Below, piece by piece: positions 1-6,023 of a stretch of DNA of 7,147 nt. A program made the position numbers and the translations under genes. Numbering within the stretch: the first letter of the stretch is position 1; every line of letters begins with the position of its first letter. Where the stretch lies: contig DBME01000142.1 in the NCBI GenBank assembly GCA_002298155.1, forward strand, positions 2,943 to 10,089. The letters are read 5' to 3'. Under the pieces are notes generated by a model. That model made no database searches. It had not been told where the DNA came from and saw only the letters and a program-made list of their open reading frames with translations. This DNA is from Holophagaceae bacterium UBA706. Its GTDB lineage: Bacteria > Acidobacteriota > Holophagae > Holophagales > Holophagaceae.

Positions 1-1078
1 CCGGGGTCACGTCCAGGGCCAGCTCCAGGTTCCGGGCGCGCAGGGCGGGCGCCACGGCTGCCGCGGCGCGCTGGACCAGGGGCGCCAGGTCCAGGCGCGC
101 TGGATCCTTGAGGGCCTGCCGGTGCTGCAGGCTGGCGAGGCCCAGGAGGCGCTCGATGATGGCCTGCATGCGCAGTTCCTGCTCCCGGATGTTGCCGGTG
201 AAGAGGCGGCGGTCCGCCTCGGGCATGCCTTCGTCCAGGAGTTCCAGGGCGCCGTGGATGGCGGTGAGGGGGCTCTTGAGCTCATGGGTGAGGGCGTGGA
301 TGTAGCGTTCCAGATACTGGCGCCCCTCCAGCTTCTCGCGCATGGCCCCCAGGGCCGAGCCCAGCTCCGCCAGTTCGCCGCCGGCCAGGGCCGGCATGGC
401 GGCGCGGCGCCCCTGGGCCACTTCCCGGGCGTAGTTCCGCAGGCGGTTGATGTCACGGGTGAGCCAGAAGGTGAGGGCGAGGCCCACCAGGAGGGCCGTG
501 CCCATGAGGAGGAGGCCGGCCCGGAACACGCGGCGCTCGCTGCGCTGGGCGAAGGGGACCACGCTGGCGGTGGCGGTGGAGACCGTCAGCACGCCCCGGA
601 GGGCGCCGTCCACCAGCACCGGCGCCCCCACGTGCATGCGGGAGGTCGAGGGGTCCTCGGGGTCCTTGCGGGTGCTGCGCGCGCCGTAGCGGCCCTCGAG
701 GGTCAGGCGCACGTCGTTCCACCGCGAATAGTCCGTGCCGGCGGGGTCGCCGCCCGAATCGTAGAGGAGGATCCCCCGCTCGTCGGTGACGTACACGCGG
801 AAGTCGGCGCCGTGCTTGTCCACGCCCCAGATGGTGGCCTGGGGTTCGCGGTTGAGGTACCGTTCCACGGCGTACCGGAAATGCCCGTGCTCCAGGTTCC
901 CGGCCTTCACGTCCTCCGCGGCCAGCTCCGCCAGGAGGTTGGCGGCGTCCACCAGGGCCACCTCCATGCCCTGGCGCACGCCGGGCTTCACTTCCGCCAC
1001 GAAGGTATGGAGGACGGCGTAGGCCACCAGGCCCACGATGAGGAAGAAACCCAGGAGGACCCGCAGGCTCAGGCGCAC
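1..1078 (-). CDS. creC: Two-component sensor histidine kinase CreC, 3' end outside window
   Basis: Membrane sensor kinase partner of CreB. From the GTG at 1078 I read 359 residues before the left edge. There is a membrane segment at about residues 4-25, a periplasmic sensor region, a second membrane segment at about 184-207, a HAMP-like linker, and the H-box ALTHELKSPLTAI at 262-274 with phospho-acceptor His265. Several stretches match my memory of E. coli CreC closely: VKPGVR near residue 30, DYSRWNDV at 116-123, YGARST at 131-136, SERR near 180 and REKLEG near 247-252. E. coli CreC is about 474 residues, so the missing part should be the HATPase domain. The GTG start overlaps the end of creB by 10 bp, which implies translational coupling. 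The start is chosen because the first residues (VRLSLRVLLGFF) align with the CreC N-terminus. The Shine-Dalgarno is weak (CAGG). In enterics CreBC responds to carbon source or fermentation state and to beta-lactam stress; its signal here is unknown. Confidence 0.95.
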   Translation of the reverse strand, partial: MRLSLRVLLGFFLIVGLVAYAVLHTFVAEVKPGVRQGMEVALVDAANLLAELAAEDVKAGNLEHGHFRYAVERYLNREPQATIWGVDKHGADFRVYVTDERGILLYDSGGDPAGTDYSRWNDVRLTLEGRYGARSTRKDPEDPSTSRMHVGAPVLVDGALRGVLTVSTATASVVPFAQRSERRVFRAGLLLMGTALLVGLALTFWLTRDINRLRNYAREVAQGRRAAMPALAGGELAELGSALGAMREKLEGRQYLERYIHALTHELKSPLTAIHGALELLDEGMPEADRRLFTGNIREQELRMQAIIERLLGLASLQHRQALKDPARLDLAPLVQRAAAAVAPALRARNLELALDVTP

Positions 1079-1746
1079 GGGAACCTGCCGATGCTGTAGC
1101 CGACGCCCCGGTGGGTGCGGATAGGGTCCAGGGACGGGTCGATGGCCTTGAGCTTGGCCCGGAGGGTCTTCACATGGGTGTCCACGGTGCGGTCGGCGGT
1201 CTCCTCCGCCTCGGACCACACGCGGTCCATGAGGTCGGCCCGGGTGAAGACCCGCTCGGGGGCGGCCAGCAGTGTGCGCAGGAGGCGGAATTCGTACCGG
1301 GTGAGATCCAGGGCCTCGCCCTTGAACCGGACCAGGAGGGCGTCCTCGTCCACCTGGAACAGGGGAGCCGGGGCCGGCGCGGCCTCCAGGCGGCGCAGGA
1401 TGGCCCGCACCCGGGCCACGAGCTCGCGCGGGCTGAAGGGCTTGGCCACGTAGTCGTCGGCGCCGATCTCCAGGCCCACGATGCGGTCCACCTCCTCGGC
1501 CCGGGCCGTGAGGAAGATGACGGGCACGTTGGACACGGTGCGAAGGCGCCGGCAGACCTCGAAGCCCGACAGGTCCGGCAGGCCCACGTCCAGGATCACG
1601 AGCCGGATGCCCCCCGCCGCGACCCGTTCCAGGGCCGCCTGGCCCAGCTCGCAGCGGTGGGGCTCGAAGCCTTCGGTCCGCAGAGCGTACGCGATGGTGT
1701 CCGCGATGGCCTTCTCGTCCTCCACGATGAGGATGTCGCCCAGCAT
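1069..1746 (-). CDS. creB: Two-component response regulator CreB (OmpR/PhoB family)
   Basis: A 225-residue cytoplasmic DNA-binding regulator, the usual full length. The receiver domain (about 1-118) has the acidic pair E9/D10, phospho-acceptor D53 in ILDVGLPDLSGFEVCRRL, T80 and K102. The winged-helix output domain (about 128-222) includes TRYEFRLLRTLL, DRTVDTHVKTLRAKL and the terminal THRGVGYS. The run GLEIGADDYVAKPFSPRE and the DRTVDTHxKTLRAKL block match E. coli CreB almost word for word, so the CreB subfamily call is stronger than a generic OmpR call. The ATG at 1746 is preceded on the minus strand by AAAAGGGA about 5 bases upstream. The last codons overlap creC. I found no pair of TTCAC half-sites (the E. 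coli cre tag) in the 91 bp upstream, so the regulon may use another site. Confidence 0.95.
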   Translation of the reverse strand: MLGDILIVEDEKAIADTIAYALRTEGFEPHRCELGQAALERVAAGGIRLVILDVGLPDLSGFEVCRRLRTVSNVPVIFLTARAEEVDRIVGLEIGADDYVAKPFSPRELVARVRAILRRLEAAPAPAPLFQVDEDALLVRFKGEALDLTRYEFRLLRTLLAAPERVFTRADLMDRVWSEAEETADRTVDTHVKTLRAKLKAIDPSLDPIRTHRGVGYSIGRFPCA

Positions 1747-1837
1747 GCCCGTCCCTTTTCCGCGGGCATCCCGGGCGTTCGTTCATCCGGTAACCGCTGG
1801 TCCATGATAGCCAAGAGGCCGGACCGGCAGGAGGGGA

Positions 1838-2251
1838 TCAGGGGCGCCCCACGGGCCGGCCCTGGGCGTCCAGCAGGGTGACGACGGTCTCCCCCCGGGT
1901 GATGGTGCGTGCCACGAACACGGTCCCGTCCGGATTCTCCATGGCGACCCCCACGGCGGTCACGGCGTCGTCCTTGGCGAAGGTCACCCCCTGCCGTTTG
2001 AGGAGCGCTTCGGGGCCGGCGAAGACGTCCAGGGTCCTGCCATCCGCGGCGACGGTGAGGACCACGAAGGCCCCGGGGCCCCGGGTCTCGGTGCGCACCG
2101 CCGTGACGGCGCCCTGGAGGGTGGTCTCCTTGGAGGAATCGTAGCGGACCATGGGAGGCCGGCCTCCCCCGGAGGGCGGCCCCCCCTCCTCCTGCGCGAA
2201 CAGCGCCACGCCCACCATCAGGCTGGCGAGGATTACAAATACGGGTTTCAT
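1838..2251 (-). CDS. Small secreted OB-fold-like protein of unknown function
   Basis: A 137-residue protein with a typical signal peptide (KP then a hydrophobic run to about residue 19, likely cut at LFA-Q). A Gly/Pro-rich linker (about 21-34) follows, then a compact beta-rich domain (about 42-130). The pattern LQGAV..V......FVVLTV....TLDVFAGP, then a KDDAV..VGVAM turn, then FVARTITRG and a closing LLDAQGRP is what I recall from a family of small exported proteins in Acidobacteriota and Deltaproteobacteria, often annotated as OB-fold or DNA-binding hypothetical proteins. The export signal makes DNA binding unlikely. The start is firm: AGGAGG lies 5 bases before the ATG at 2251. It sits between the M48 protease (103 bp upstream) and creB (91 bp downstream), all on one strand, so a link to envelope sensing is possible but only inferred. 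Confidence 0.8.
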   Translation of the reverse strand: MKPVFVILASLMVGVALFAQEEGGPPSGGGRPPMVRYDSSKETTLQGAVTAVRTETRGPGAFVVLTVAADGRTLDVFAGPEALLKRQGVTFAKDDAVTAVGVAMENPDGTVFVARTITRGETVVTLLDAQGRPVGRP

Positions 2252-2293
2252 GGTTGCCTCCTGCCCAAGAGATGGCGCGAGGCGGACGGGGGT

Positions 2294-2325
2294 CCCCCGG
2301 GGCGCGGAACGGCGCGCCCGGGGGG
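2294..2325. other. GC-rich imperfect hairpin between protease and OB-fold gene
   Basis: The arms CCCCCGGGGCGC (2294-2305) and GCGCCCGGGGGG (2314-2325) pair with one bulged base around a loop of about 8 nt. It lies in the 103-bp gap after the M48 stop codon. No T-tract follows on the minus strand, so it is not a canonical intrinsic terminator. It could attenuate transcription or protect the 3' end of the protease message. Confidence 0.4.
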
Positions 2326-2354
2326 CTGAACGGCGCCAGGGCGGGGCCCGGCGG

Positions 2355-3680
2355 CTACTTGATGTAGACCGTGGCCTTGCCCTCGGACCAGGGCTGGTAT
2401 TCGGCGGCGAACTTCACCCGGTCCTTGAGAGGCGGGTGGTCATAGGTCCAGGCCACGAAGAAGGGATTGGGGTCGGGATAGGCCAGGCCCTTCTCGCCCA
2501 GCTTCTGGAAAGCCCCGGCGGCGGCCTGGGAGGAATCGGGCACGAGGCCGTGGAGCACTTCCAGGCCGTAGATGTCGGCCTGGTGCTCGAAGTGGCGGCT
2601 CAGGCCCGCCGAGATGGGCTGGGTGAGCAGCCCGAAGAGGGAGAACACCAGGAACAGCGCCGGAAGCGACGCCCAGTCGGCGAGGTCGCGCACGCCCCAG
2701 GCCTCGCCCCAGCGGGCCAGCATGGCCCCCAGGGACAGGTGGGCGAGGAACAGGCATACCAGGAGGCCCAGGATGGAGAAGCCCACCAGCTTCCAGATGT
2801 GGTTCAGGACGTAATGACCCATCTCGTGGCCGAACACGAAGAGCGTCTGGGGGATCGTGAGATCGCGGGAGGTGTTGTCCCACACAACGACGCGCTTGCT
2901 GGCGCCCAGGCCGGTAACGTAGGCGTTGTAGGTCGTCACCTTCTCGCTGGCGGCCATTTCGTACATGCGGGACCTGGGGATGGTCATCCCGCCCCGGGCC
3001 ACCACGCGCTCGATCTGCTCCACCAGCACCGGCCGGCGCGCCTCGAGGGATTCGAACGTGTTGAACATCGGGTCGATCACCACGGGGGTGATGAAGATGA
3101 AGAACACGATCACCGGCACCATTGCGGCCCACCCGTACAGCCACCAGCGCCGGGGGCAGCGGCGGAGGATGGCGTAGAGACCCCAGACGAGGAGGGTGCT
3201 CACGATCAGGCCCATGAGTTCGCCCTTGGCCCAGTCGCCGAACCAGGAGCCCCATCGCTGCACGGACAGCCCGTATTCCACGGAGAGCCCGTGGCCATAG
3301 AGGCTCAGGGGCAGGCTCAGGAAGTCCATCGTGAGCATCAGGAGTGGGACGAAGACCAGCGCCTGCACGAAGCGCCTTCTGGAGGCCCGCTCGGCCAGGG
3401 CGCGGTAGCGGGAGGCGATCTTGAGGCGGAGAAGGAGCAGGAGGAGGATGATCCCGTAGGCCGTCTCACCCACGTAGAGGACGGTGCGGGTGCGGTAGAG
3501 CCCCTCGGCCTTTCGGAGCTTGTCGGCGGGGAGACGGTACTCGGTGACCTTCGGGGCCACGTCCTCGGCGGCAGGTTCCGCCACGGCCGGAGGAGGTGCG
3601 GCGGGGGGCGGGGCGGAGAAGGCGGGGACGGCAAGGCCGAGGCAGAAGAGGAGGGCGGCACAGCGAGCACGAAGACGCAT
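2355..3680 (-). CDS. Integral membrane M48 metallopeptidase, Ste24/CAAX prenyl protease type
   Basis: A 441-residue zinc endopeptidase. The start at 3680 opens a clear signal peptide or first membrane segment (MRLRARCAALLFCLG, cleavable near residue 23) followed by an Ala/Pro-rich spacer to about 44. Hydrophobic segments follow at about 68-85, 106-128, 155-172, 183-203, 299-317 and 336-354, the multi-spanning layout of Ste24. Catalytic motif HEMGH is at 285-289 (zinc ligands H285 and H289, catalytic E286). The third ligand is probably E365 in EHQAD. DPMFNTFESL (203-212) and HPPLKDRV (415-422) are family landmarks. Bacterial members act in membrane protein quality control or peptide processing; bacteria lack prenylated CAAX substrates. 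The reading frame is open up to 3821, but the extra 47 residues carry no signal peptide and lie in lower-GC intergenic DNA, so I prefer 3680, preceded by GGGAG. Confidence 0.93.
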   Translation of the reverse strand: MRLRARCAALLFCLGLAVPAFSAPPPAAPPPAVAEPAAEDVAPKVTEYRLPADKLRKAEGLYRTRTVLYVGETAYGIILLLLLLRLKIASRYRALAERASRRRFVQALVFVPLLMLTMDFLSLPLSLYGHGLSVEYGLSVQRWGSWFGDWAKGELMGLIVSTLLVWGLYAILRRCPRRWWLYGWAAMVPVIVFFIFITPVVIDPMFNTFESLEARRPVLVEQIERVVARGGMTIPRSRMYEMAASEKVTTYNAYVTGLGASKRVVVWDNTSRDLTIPQTLFVFGHEMGHYVLNHIWKLVGFSILGLLVCLFLAHLSLGAMLARWGEAWGVRDLADWASLPALFLVFSLFGLLTQPISAGLSRHFEHQADIYGLEVLHGLVPDSSQAAAGAFQKLGEKGLAYPDPNPFFVAWTYDHPPLKDRVKFAAEYQPWSEGKATVYIK

Positions 3681-3715
3681 GGGACTCCCGGGAGGTGGTT
3701 TGGAGGTTTGTTCCG

Positions 3716-3721
3716 ATTTTA
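3716..3721 (-). promoter_or_regulatory. Possible -10 element for the M48 protease gene
   Basis: On the minus strand TAAAAT (5 of 6 to TATAAT) lies 35 bases before the protease ATG, leaving a leader of about 28 nt. The -35 region at the right spacing (ACGTAC) is poor, so this is a weak assignment. Confidence 0.3.
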
Positions 3722-3783
3722 ACCGACATTCTTCAGCCGTACGTTTTCCCACCTCCGGGCTGGAAGCCGTGGAAGGCGGATGC

Positions 3784-3906
3784 GGATACCGGATCAGCCC
3801 TGTACGAAGTCCGGATAACATGCATGTATCCTCATTTCATTTTGCACCGTTCCCCTCTGTGGCTGCGGCACCCATTCAAGCCAAGGCAGCGCAGGTTTCC
3901 AAACCA
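3784..3906 (+). repeat. Upstream repeat module, copy 1 (GGATAC boxes)
   Basis: This module fills most of the 237-bp gap between the protease start and the next plus-strand gene. It holds GGATACC at 3784-3790, GGATAAC at 3813-3819 and the inverted GTATCC at 3826-3831, and ends in TCCAAACCA at 3898-3906, just overlapping the Shine-Dalgarno of the gene at 3918. A diverged second copy lies at 4454-4553. Over the first 48 positions 33 match without gaps, and the box spacings (29 and 13 bp) are identical. The second half matches only in blocks (CCCAT, GGCAG, TCCAAACCA) separated by indels. It could be an operator or promoter region carried with each gene, or a dispersed repeat. Confidence 0.6.
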
Positions 3907-3917
3907 GGTGGCTCTCC

Positions 3918-4328
3918 ATGAAACTCGCGGTGGTTCTTTTCGTGATGGTTTCCGGCTGGTCAGCCTGTTCAGCCCAGGAGCCGGGATCTCTACGATTTGC
4001 AACACTTCACGAATTGCACCAATGGGCAACGACCATGACCATGGGGGGAGGATTCTTAAAAATCCTGACCCATGAAGGTCGTACGATTGGAATCGTGGAT
4101 CACATGTATACCTCTGGGGTCAAAAGCTCAGGTATAACAATATTTGTAAAACGAGATACCGAATGGACCGAAGCGCTGAGGCTTGGCCCCTATTGGAATC
4201 ATTTTGTGGAATTCAAGCAGGACGGCGATTCCGTAGTTCTTCAGGTCGATAAGGATGGACCCGAAATACTCCATTTTTCGATCAGGGCCTTGCACCTCCA
4301 GTTTGAGCATTTGAAAGCAAAACCCTGA
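3918..4328 (+). CDS. Small secreted protein of unknown function
   Basis: A 136-residue protein that I do not recognise. It begins with a signal peptide (MKLAVVLFVMVSGWSAC, probable cleavage after CSA near residue 19). The alternative lipobox WSAC lacks the usual Leu at -3, so a lipoprotein is less likely. The mature part is mixed alpha/beta with two beta-rich stretches (GITIFVKRD near 72-80, and VEFKQDGDSVVLQVDKDGPEIL near 97-118), suggesting a single small periplasmic domain. The start is supported by AGGTGG at 3906-3911, six bases before the ATG. Codon use is much less GC-biased than in the flanking genes (AAA, ATA, TTT and ACG are frequent), which suggests acquired DNA. It is the first of five co-directional small genes and is preceded by a repeat module shared with the next gene. 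Confidence 0.7.
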   Translation: MKLAVVLFVMVSGWSACSAQEPGSLRFATLHELHQWATTMTMGGGFLKILTHEGRTIGIVDHMYTSGVKSSGITIFVKRDTEWTEALRLGPYWNHFVEFKQDGDSVVLQVDKDGPEILHFSIRALHLQFEHLKAKP

Positions 4329-4453
4329 CATCCCTCGCATTGACGCCATGCTCCGGGACTGCCTCCAGGACCCTGACCAGTTCCCTTCATGCCACGACGA
4401 TGTGGAGATCGAGTGGTCATCGTGATTACCCGACCGTGGCCGATTGACCCACG

Positions 4454-4553
4454 GGATACCGGTTTGGTTACCTGCGAGGGCCGGATACCATTTCTGTATC
4501 CCCCGACTTCGCCTCGTCTCTTTTGCCCATGCAGGCAGTGAGTCTCCAAACCA
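4454..4553 (+). repeat. Upstream repeat module, copy 2 (GGATAC boxes)
   Basis: GGATACC lies at 4454-4460 and 4483-4489, the inverted GTATCC at 4496-4501, and TCCAAACCA at 4545-4553. The boxes are spaced exactly as in the copy at 3784-3906. GGATAC and GTATCC at 4483-4501 can form a 6-bp stem with a 7-nt loop. It occupies the middle of the 294-bp stretch 4329-4622 between the first two island genes. The rest of that stretch shows only a 25-codon ORF (4348-4425, starting MLRDCLQDP), which has no Shine-Dalgarno and may be a gene remnant. Confidence 0.6.
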
Positions 4554-4610
4554 TGACTTCACATGTTTCATGGTCATGCATTTACATCAGAAAGAACCCA
4601 AAACTCCACC

Positions 4611-4617
4611 AAGGAGG
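4611..4617 (+). promoter_or_regulatory. Strong Shine-Dalgarno that decides a TTG start
   Basis: AAGGAGG is complementary to the anti-Shine-Dalgarno and sits five bases before the TTG at 4623. The upstream in-frame ATG at 4563 would place this site inside the coding sequence and has no comparable site of its own. Confidence 0.7.
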
Positions 4618-4622
4618 GAGAC

Positions 4623-5108
4623 TTGGCGCCCGGCTTCTTCATCTCCAGGGACAACGGACAAACGACCAAGGGGCCCTTCCCTCTCGACCAAATCAGATCG
4701 ATGTATCTCAACAATCGGATCCCGACGGACATACAGATAAAATCAGCCAATTCTGATAAATGGGAATCGCTTTCGTATCTCGAGCCTGACCTTGCCAGGC
4801 AGCGGGCTGCCTTTCACGAACAGATTTCAGCCGAGATCGAATACAGCGACAAGGTTGCGATTCGCGAGGAAAGATCTGCCATCTGGAAGGGATTGGTATT
4901 TTTTATATTAGGCTCCGTCGTAACGGTTTTAACTTACAACGCGGCTGCCGAGAACCCATCGGGAGGCACCATTTTCATCGCCTACGGCCCGGTCTTCAGT
5001 GGATTCGTAGCCTTCATGTATGGCCTGGTCAGCACCATTCAGAGGAAAAGGGCGAAGTCCCGGGAAGCTCGCTCCAAAGCGGAGACCTCGACTCCTGCAT
5101 TCCACTGA
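4623..5108 (+). CDS. GYF_2-domain (DUF4339-like) protein with two membrane segments
   Basis: A 161-residue protein if started at TTG 4623 (181 from ATG 4563). The N-terminal domain (about 5-54) has the GYF_2 pattern: FFISRDNGQTTKGPFPLDQI, a short helix, NNRIPTDIQIKS, then a conserved Trp in DKWESLSYLEP. Such domains normally start at the very N-terminus and are thought to bind peptides or recruit partners at the inner membrane face. A charged helical linker (about 56-86) leads to two hydrophobic segments at about 88-106 and 116-139, then a basic tail (QRKRAKSREARSK) ending in AETSTPAFH. N- and C-termini should both be cytoplasmic. The last 18 codons and stop belong to an 85-bp repeat that also ends the gene at 5656-5961. 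The substrate or partner is unknown. The domain call is by eye; I am fairly sure of it. Confidence 0.78.
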   Translation: MAPGFFISRDNGQTTKGPFPLDQIRSMYLNNRIPTDIQIKSANSDKWESLSYLEPDLARQRAAFHEQISAEIEYSDKVAIREERSAIWKGLVFFILGSVVTVLTYNAAAENPSGGTIFIAYGPVFSGFVAFMYGLVSTIQRKRAKSREARSKAETSTPAFH

Positions 5109-5136
5109 TCATTCCTTCGAGGTCAGCAGATGACTG
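5052..5136 (+). repeat. Downstream repeat module, copy 1, spanning a gene end
   Basis: This 85-bp direct repeat matches 5905-5989 at 71 positions without gaps. It covers the last 18 codons and stop of the GYF_2 gene plus 28 bases beyond. It contains an inverted pair ACCTCGA (5085-5091) and TCGAGGT (5117-5123), the palindrome TGATCA, and ends with GAGGT, six bases, then ATGACTG. Identity is similar in coding and non-coding parts (9 mismatches in 57, 5 in 28). Confidence 0.85.
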
Positions 5137-5219
5137 AGCTTCCATGCATCCTCAAGCCTTCCGTGGCCATTTCGCCTGCATCCTCTGCATTCCGGAAAAG
5201 CCACGGGCAATCCCGATGA
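5130..5219 (+). CDS. Possible 29-residue leader-like ORF
   Basis: The ATG at 5130 is preceded by GAGGT at six bases and opens a 29-codon frame (MTELPCILKPSVAISPASSA and nine more residues), whose TGA at 5217-5219 ends four bases before the ATG of the next gene at 5224. That gene has no clear Shine-Dalgarno of its own, so translation of this ORF could feed ribosomes to it. No homologue is recognised. It may equally be chance. Confidence 0.3.
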   Translation: MTELPCILKPSVAISPASSAFRKSHGQSR

Positions 5220-5223
5220 TCTG

Positions 5224-5640
5224 ATGGCCTCCATGCTCGGATTCCTCAATCCCATCTTCGTAGAACGGCATGTGACGACGGTGCTTGATATCACCCCGGC
5301 GGTCCGTGTCGGCATCTTGGCGTTTTCACTCTCGCTTGAGATGCTGTTCGTCTTCGTCTGGGTCGCCTGGAAACAGAAGGTCCGCCCCATTCCCCTTGTT
5401 CTGGCCCTGGTCGGAATGCATGCCATCACCTACCCCATCACCCTGTACCTTTCCCAATTCATAGGGCTCAATGCGGAAGTATTCCCTTTCGCCTTCGAGG
5501 TGTGGCTGTTCCCAAAATTGGTTTCGCGCCCTGTTCGATCCACGATGGCTCCAATCATCCTTGGCAACGCCCTCAGCTTCATGGCGGGTTTGCTGCTTCC
5601 CGGCTTCTGGGTTCGCCATTTCCTCCCGTTTGTCTCCTGA
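5224..5640 (+). CDS. Small polytopic membrane protein of unknown function
   Basis: A 138-residue protein, almost entirely hydrophobic, with about four membrane helices at residues 27-48, 55-78, 82-101 and 108-128. Basic residues (WKQKVRP, PKLVSRPVR, VRH) lie in the loops, and an acidic residue sits near or inside a helix (FAFEVWLF). I recognise no family. The layout (helix 2 with H-A-I-T-Y-P, a Glu in helix 3) resembles small uncharacterised inner-membrane proteins rather than a transporter subunit. Start is uncertain: ATG 5224 or ATG 5233 are both possible and neither has a good Shine-Dalgarno; the frame is open upstream to 5134 without an ATG, GTG or TTG. It lies 15 bp before the gene at 5656, probably in one transcript. 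Confidence 0.65.
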   Translation: MASMLGFLNPIFVERHVTTVLDITPAVRVGILAFSLSLEMLFVFVWVAWKQKVRPIPLVLALVGMHAITYPITLYLSQFIGLNAEVFPFAFEVWLFPKLVSRPVRSTMAPIILGNALSFMAGLLLPGFWVRHFLPFVS

Positions 5641-5655
5641 TATGCAAGGTCACCC

Positions 5656-5961
5656 ATGCGCTTCCTGAAGGCCGCCTGGAAACACCACACGTGGTTCCTG
5701 CTTGCATTGCTGCTTGCAGTGGCCCGGTACCGCGAGCCGCAACTTGCACCGCAGCTCCGCGCGCTGCCCGTCGAGCTCGCCTCTCAATTCGACGAGCCGG
5801 ATTTGAAATACATTGCGGACTGTGAAATAGCTGAGATTCCCTTCGCACGTTTCGAAACCCGGGGATGGGATGCCCCGAAAATTCCAGACCATCCGCCTTC
5901 AGGAGCGAAGGCCCGCGAAGCCCTCTCCGGAGCAGAGGCCTCGACTCCTGCACTCCACTGA
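5656..5961 (+). CDS. Small single-pass membrane protein with repeat-encoded C-terminus
   Basis: A 101-residue protein, not recognised. A short basic N-terminus (MRFLKAAWKHH) precedes one hydrophobic segment (about 12-23, TWFLLALLLAVA), which is an anchor or signal sequence. The soluble remainder contains an acidic region (FDEPDLKYIADCEIAEIPF) and then a tail, residues 84-101 AKAREALSGAEASTPALH. That tail is 13 of 18 identical to the C-terminus of the GYF_2 protein upstream, in the same reading phase, because both are encoded by the same 85-bp repeat. The body before residue 84 shows no resemblance to that protein, so the repeat may have supplied a new C-terminus. AAGGT sits five bases before the ATG. 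Spacing of 15 bp after the preceding membrane-protein gene suggests an operon. Confidence 0.6.
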   Translation: MRFLKAAWKHHTWFLLALLLAVARYREPQLAPQLRALPVELASQFDEPDLKYIADCEIAEIPFARFETRGWDAPKIPDHPPSGAKAREALSGAEASTPALH

Positions 5962-5989
5962 TCATTCCATCGAGGTAAGTCAATGACTG
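5905..5989 (+). repeat. Downstream repeat module, copy 2, spanning a gene end
   Basis: This is the second copy of the 5052-5136 repeat, 853 bp downstream. The inverted pair is GCCTCGA (5938-5944) with TCGAGGT (5970-5976), one G-T wobble in RNA. It again spans the last 18 codons, the stop, TGATCATTCC, and GAGGT-N6-ATGACTG. From the ATG at 5983 only 14 codons are open, and the TGA at 6025-6027 overlaps the ATG at 6024 (ATGA). Confidence 0.85.
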
Positions 5990-6023
5990 TGATTTGCTCG
6001 ATGCCAACCGATGGGACATACAG

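Noticed and set aside
122..1099. Plus-strand ORF of 325 codons
   Set aside because: It is the antisense shadow of creC in high-GC sequence; its product is low-complexity His/Gly/Glu/Ala-rich and resembles no protein, while the minus strand reads as CreC.
2151..3722. Plus-strand ORF of 523 codons
   Set aside because: It is the antisense shadow of the M48 protease, which carries HExxH and membrane segments; the plus product is compositionally odd and has no recognisable domain.
3681..3821. N-terminal extension of the M48 protease to an ATG at 3821
   Set aside because: The extra 47 residues lack a signal sequence and precede a proper signal peptide at 3680; the DNA has intergenic composition.
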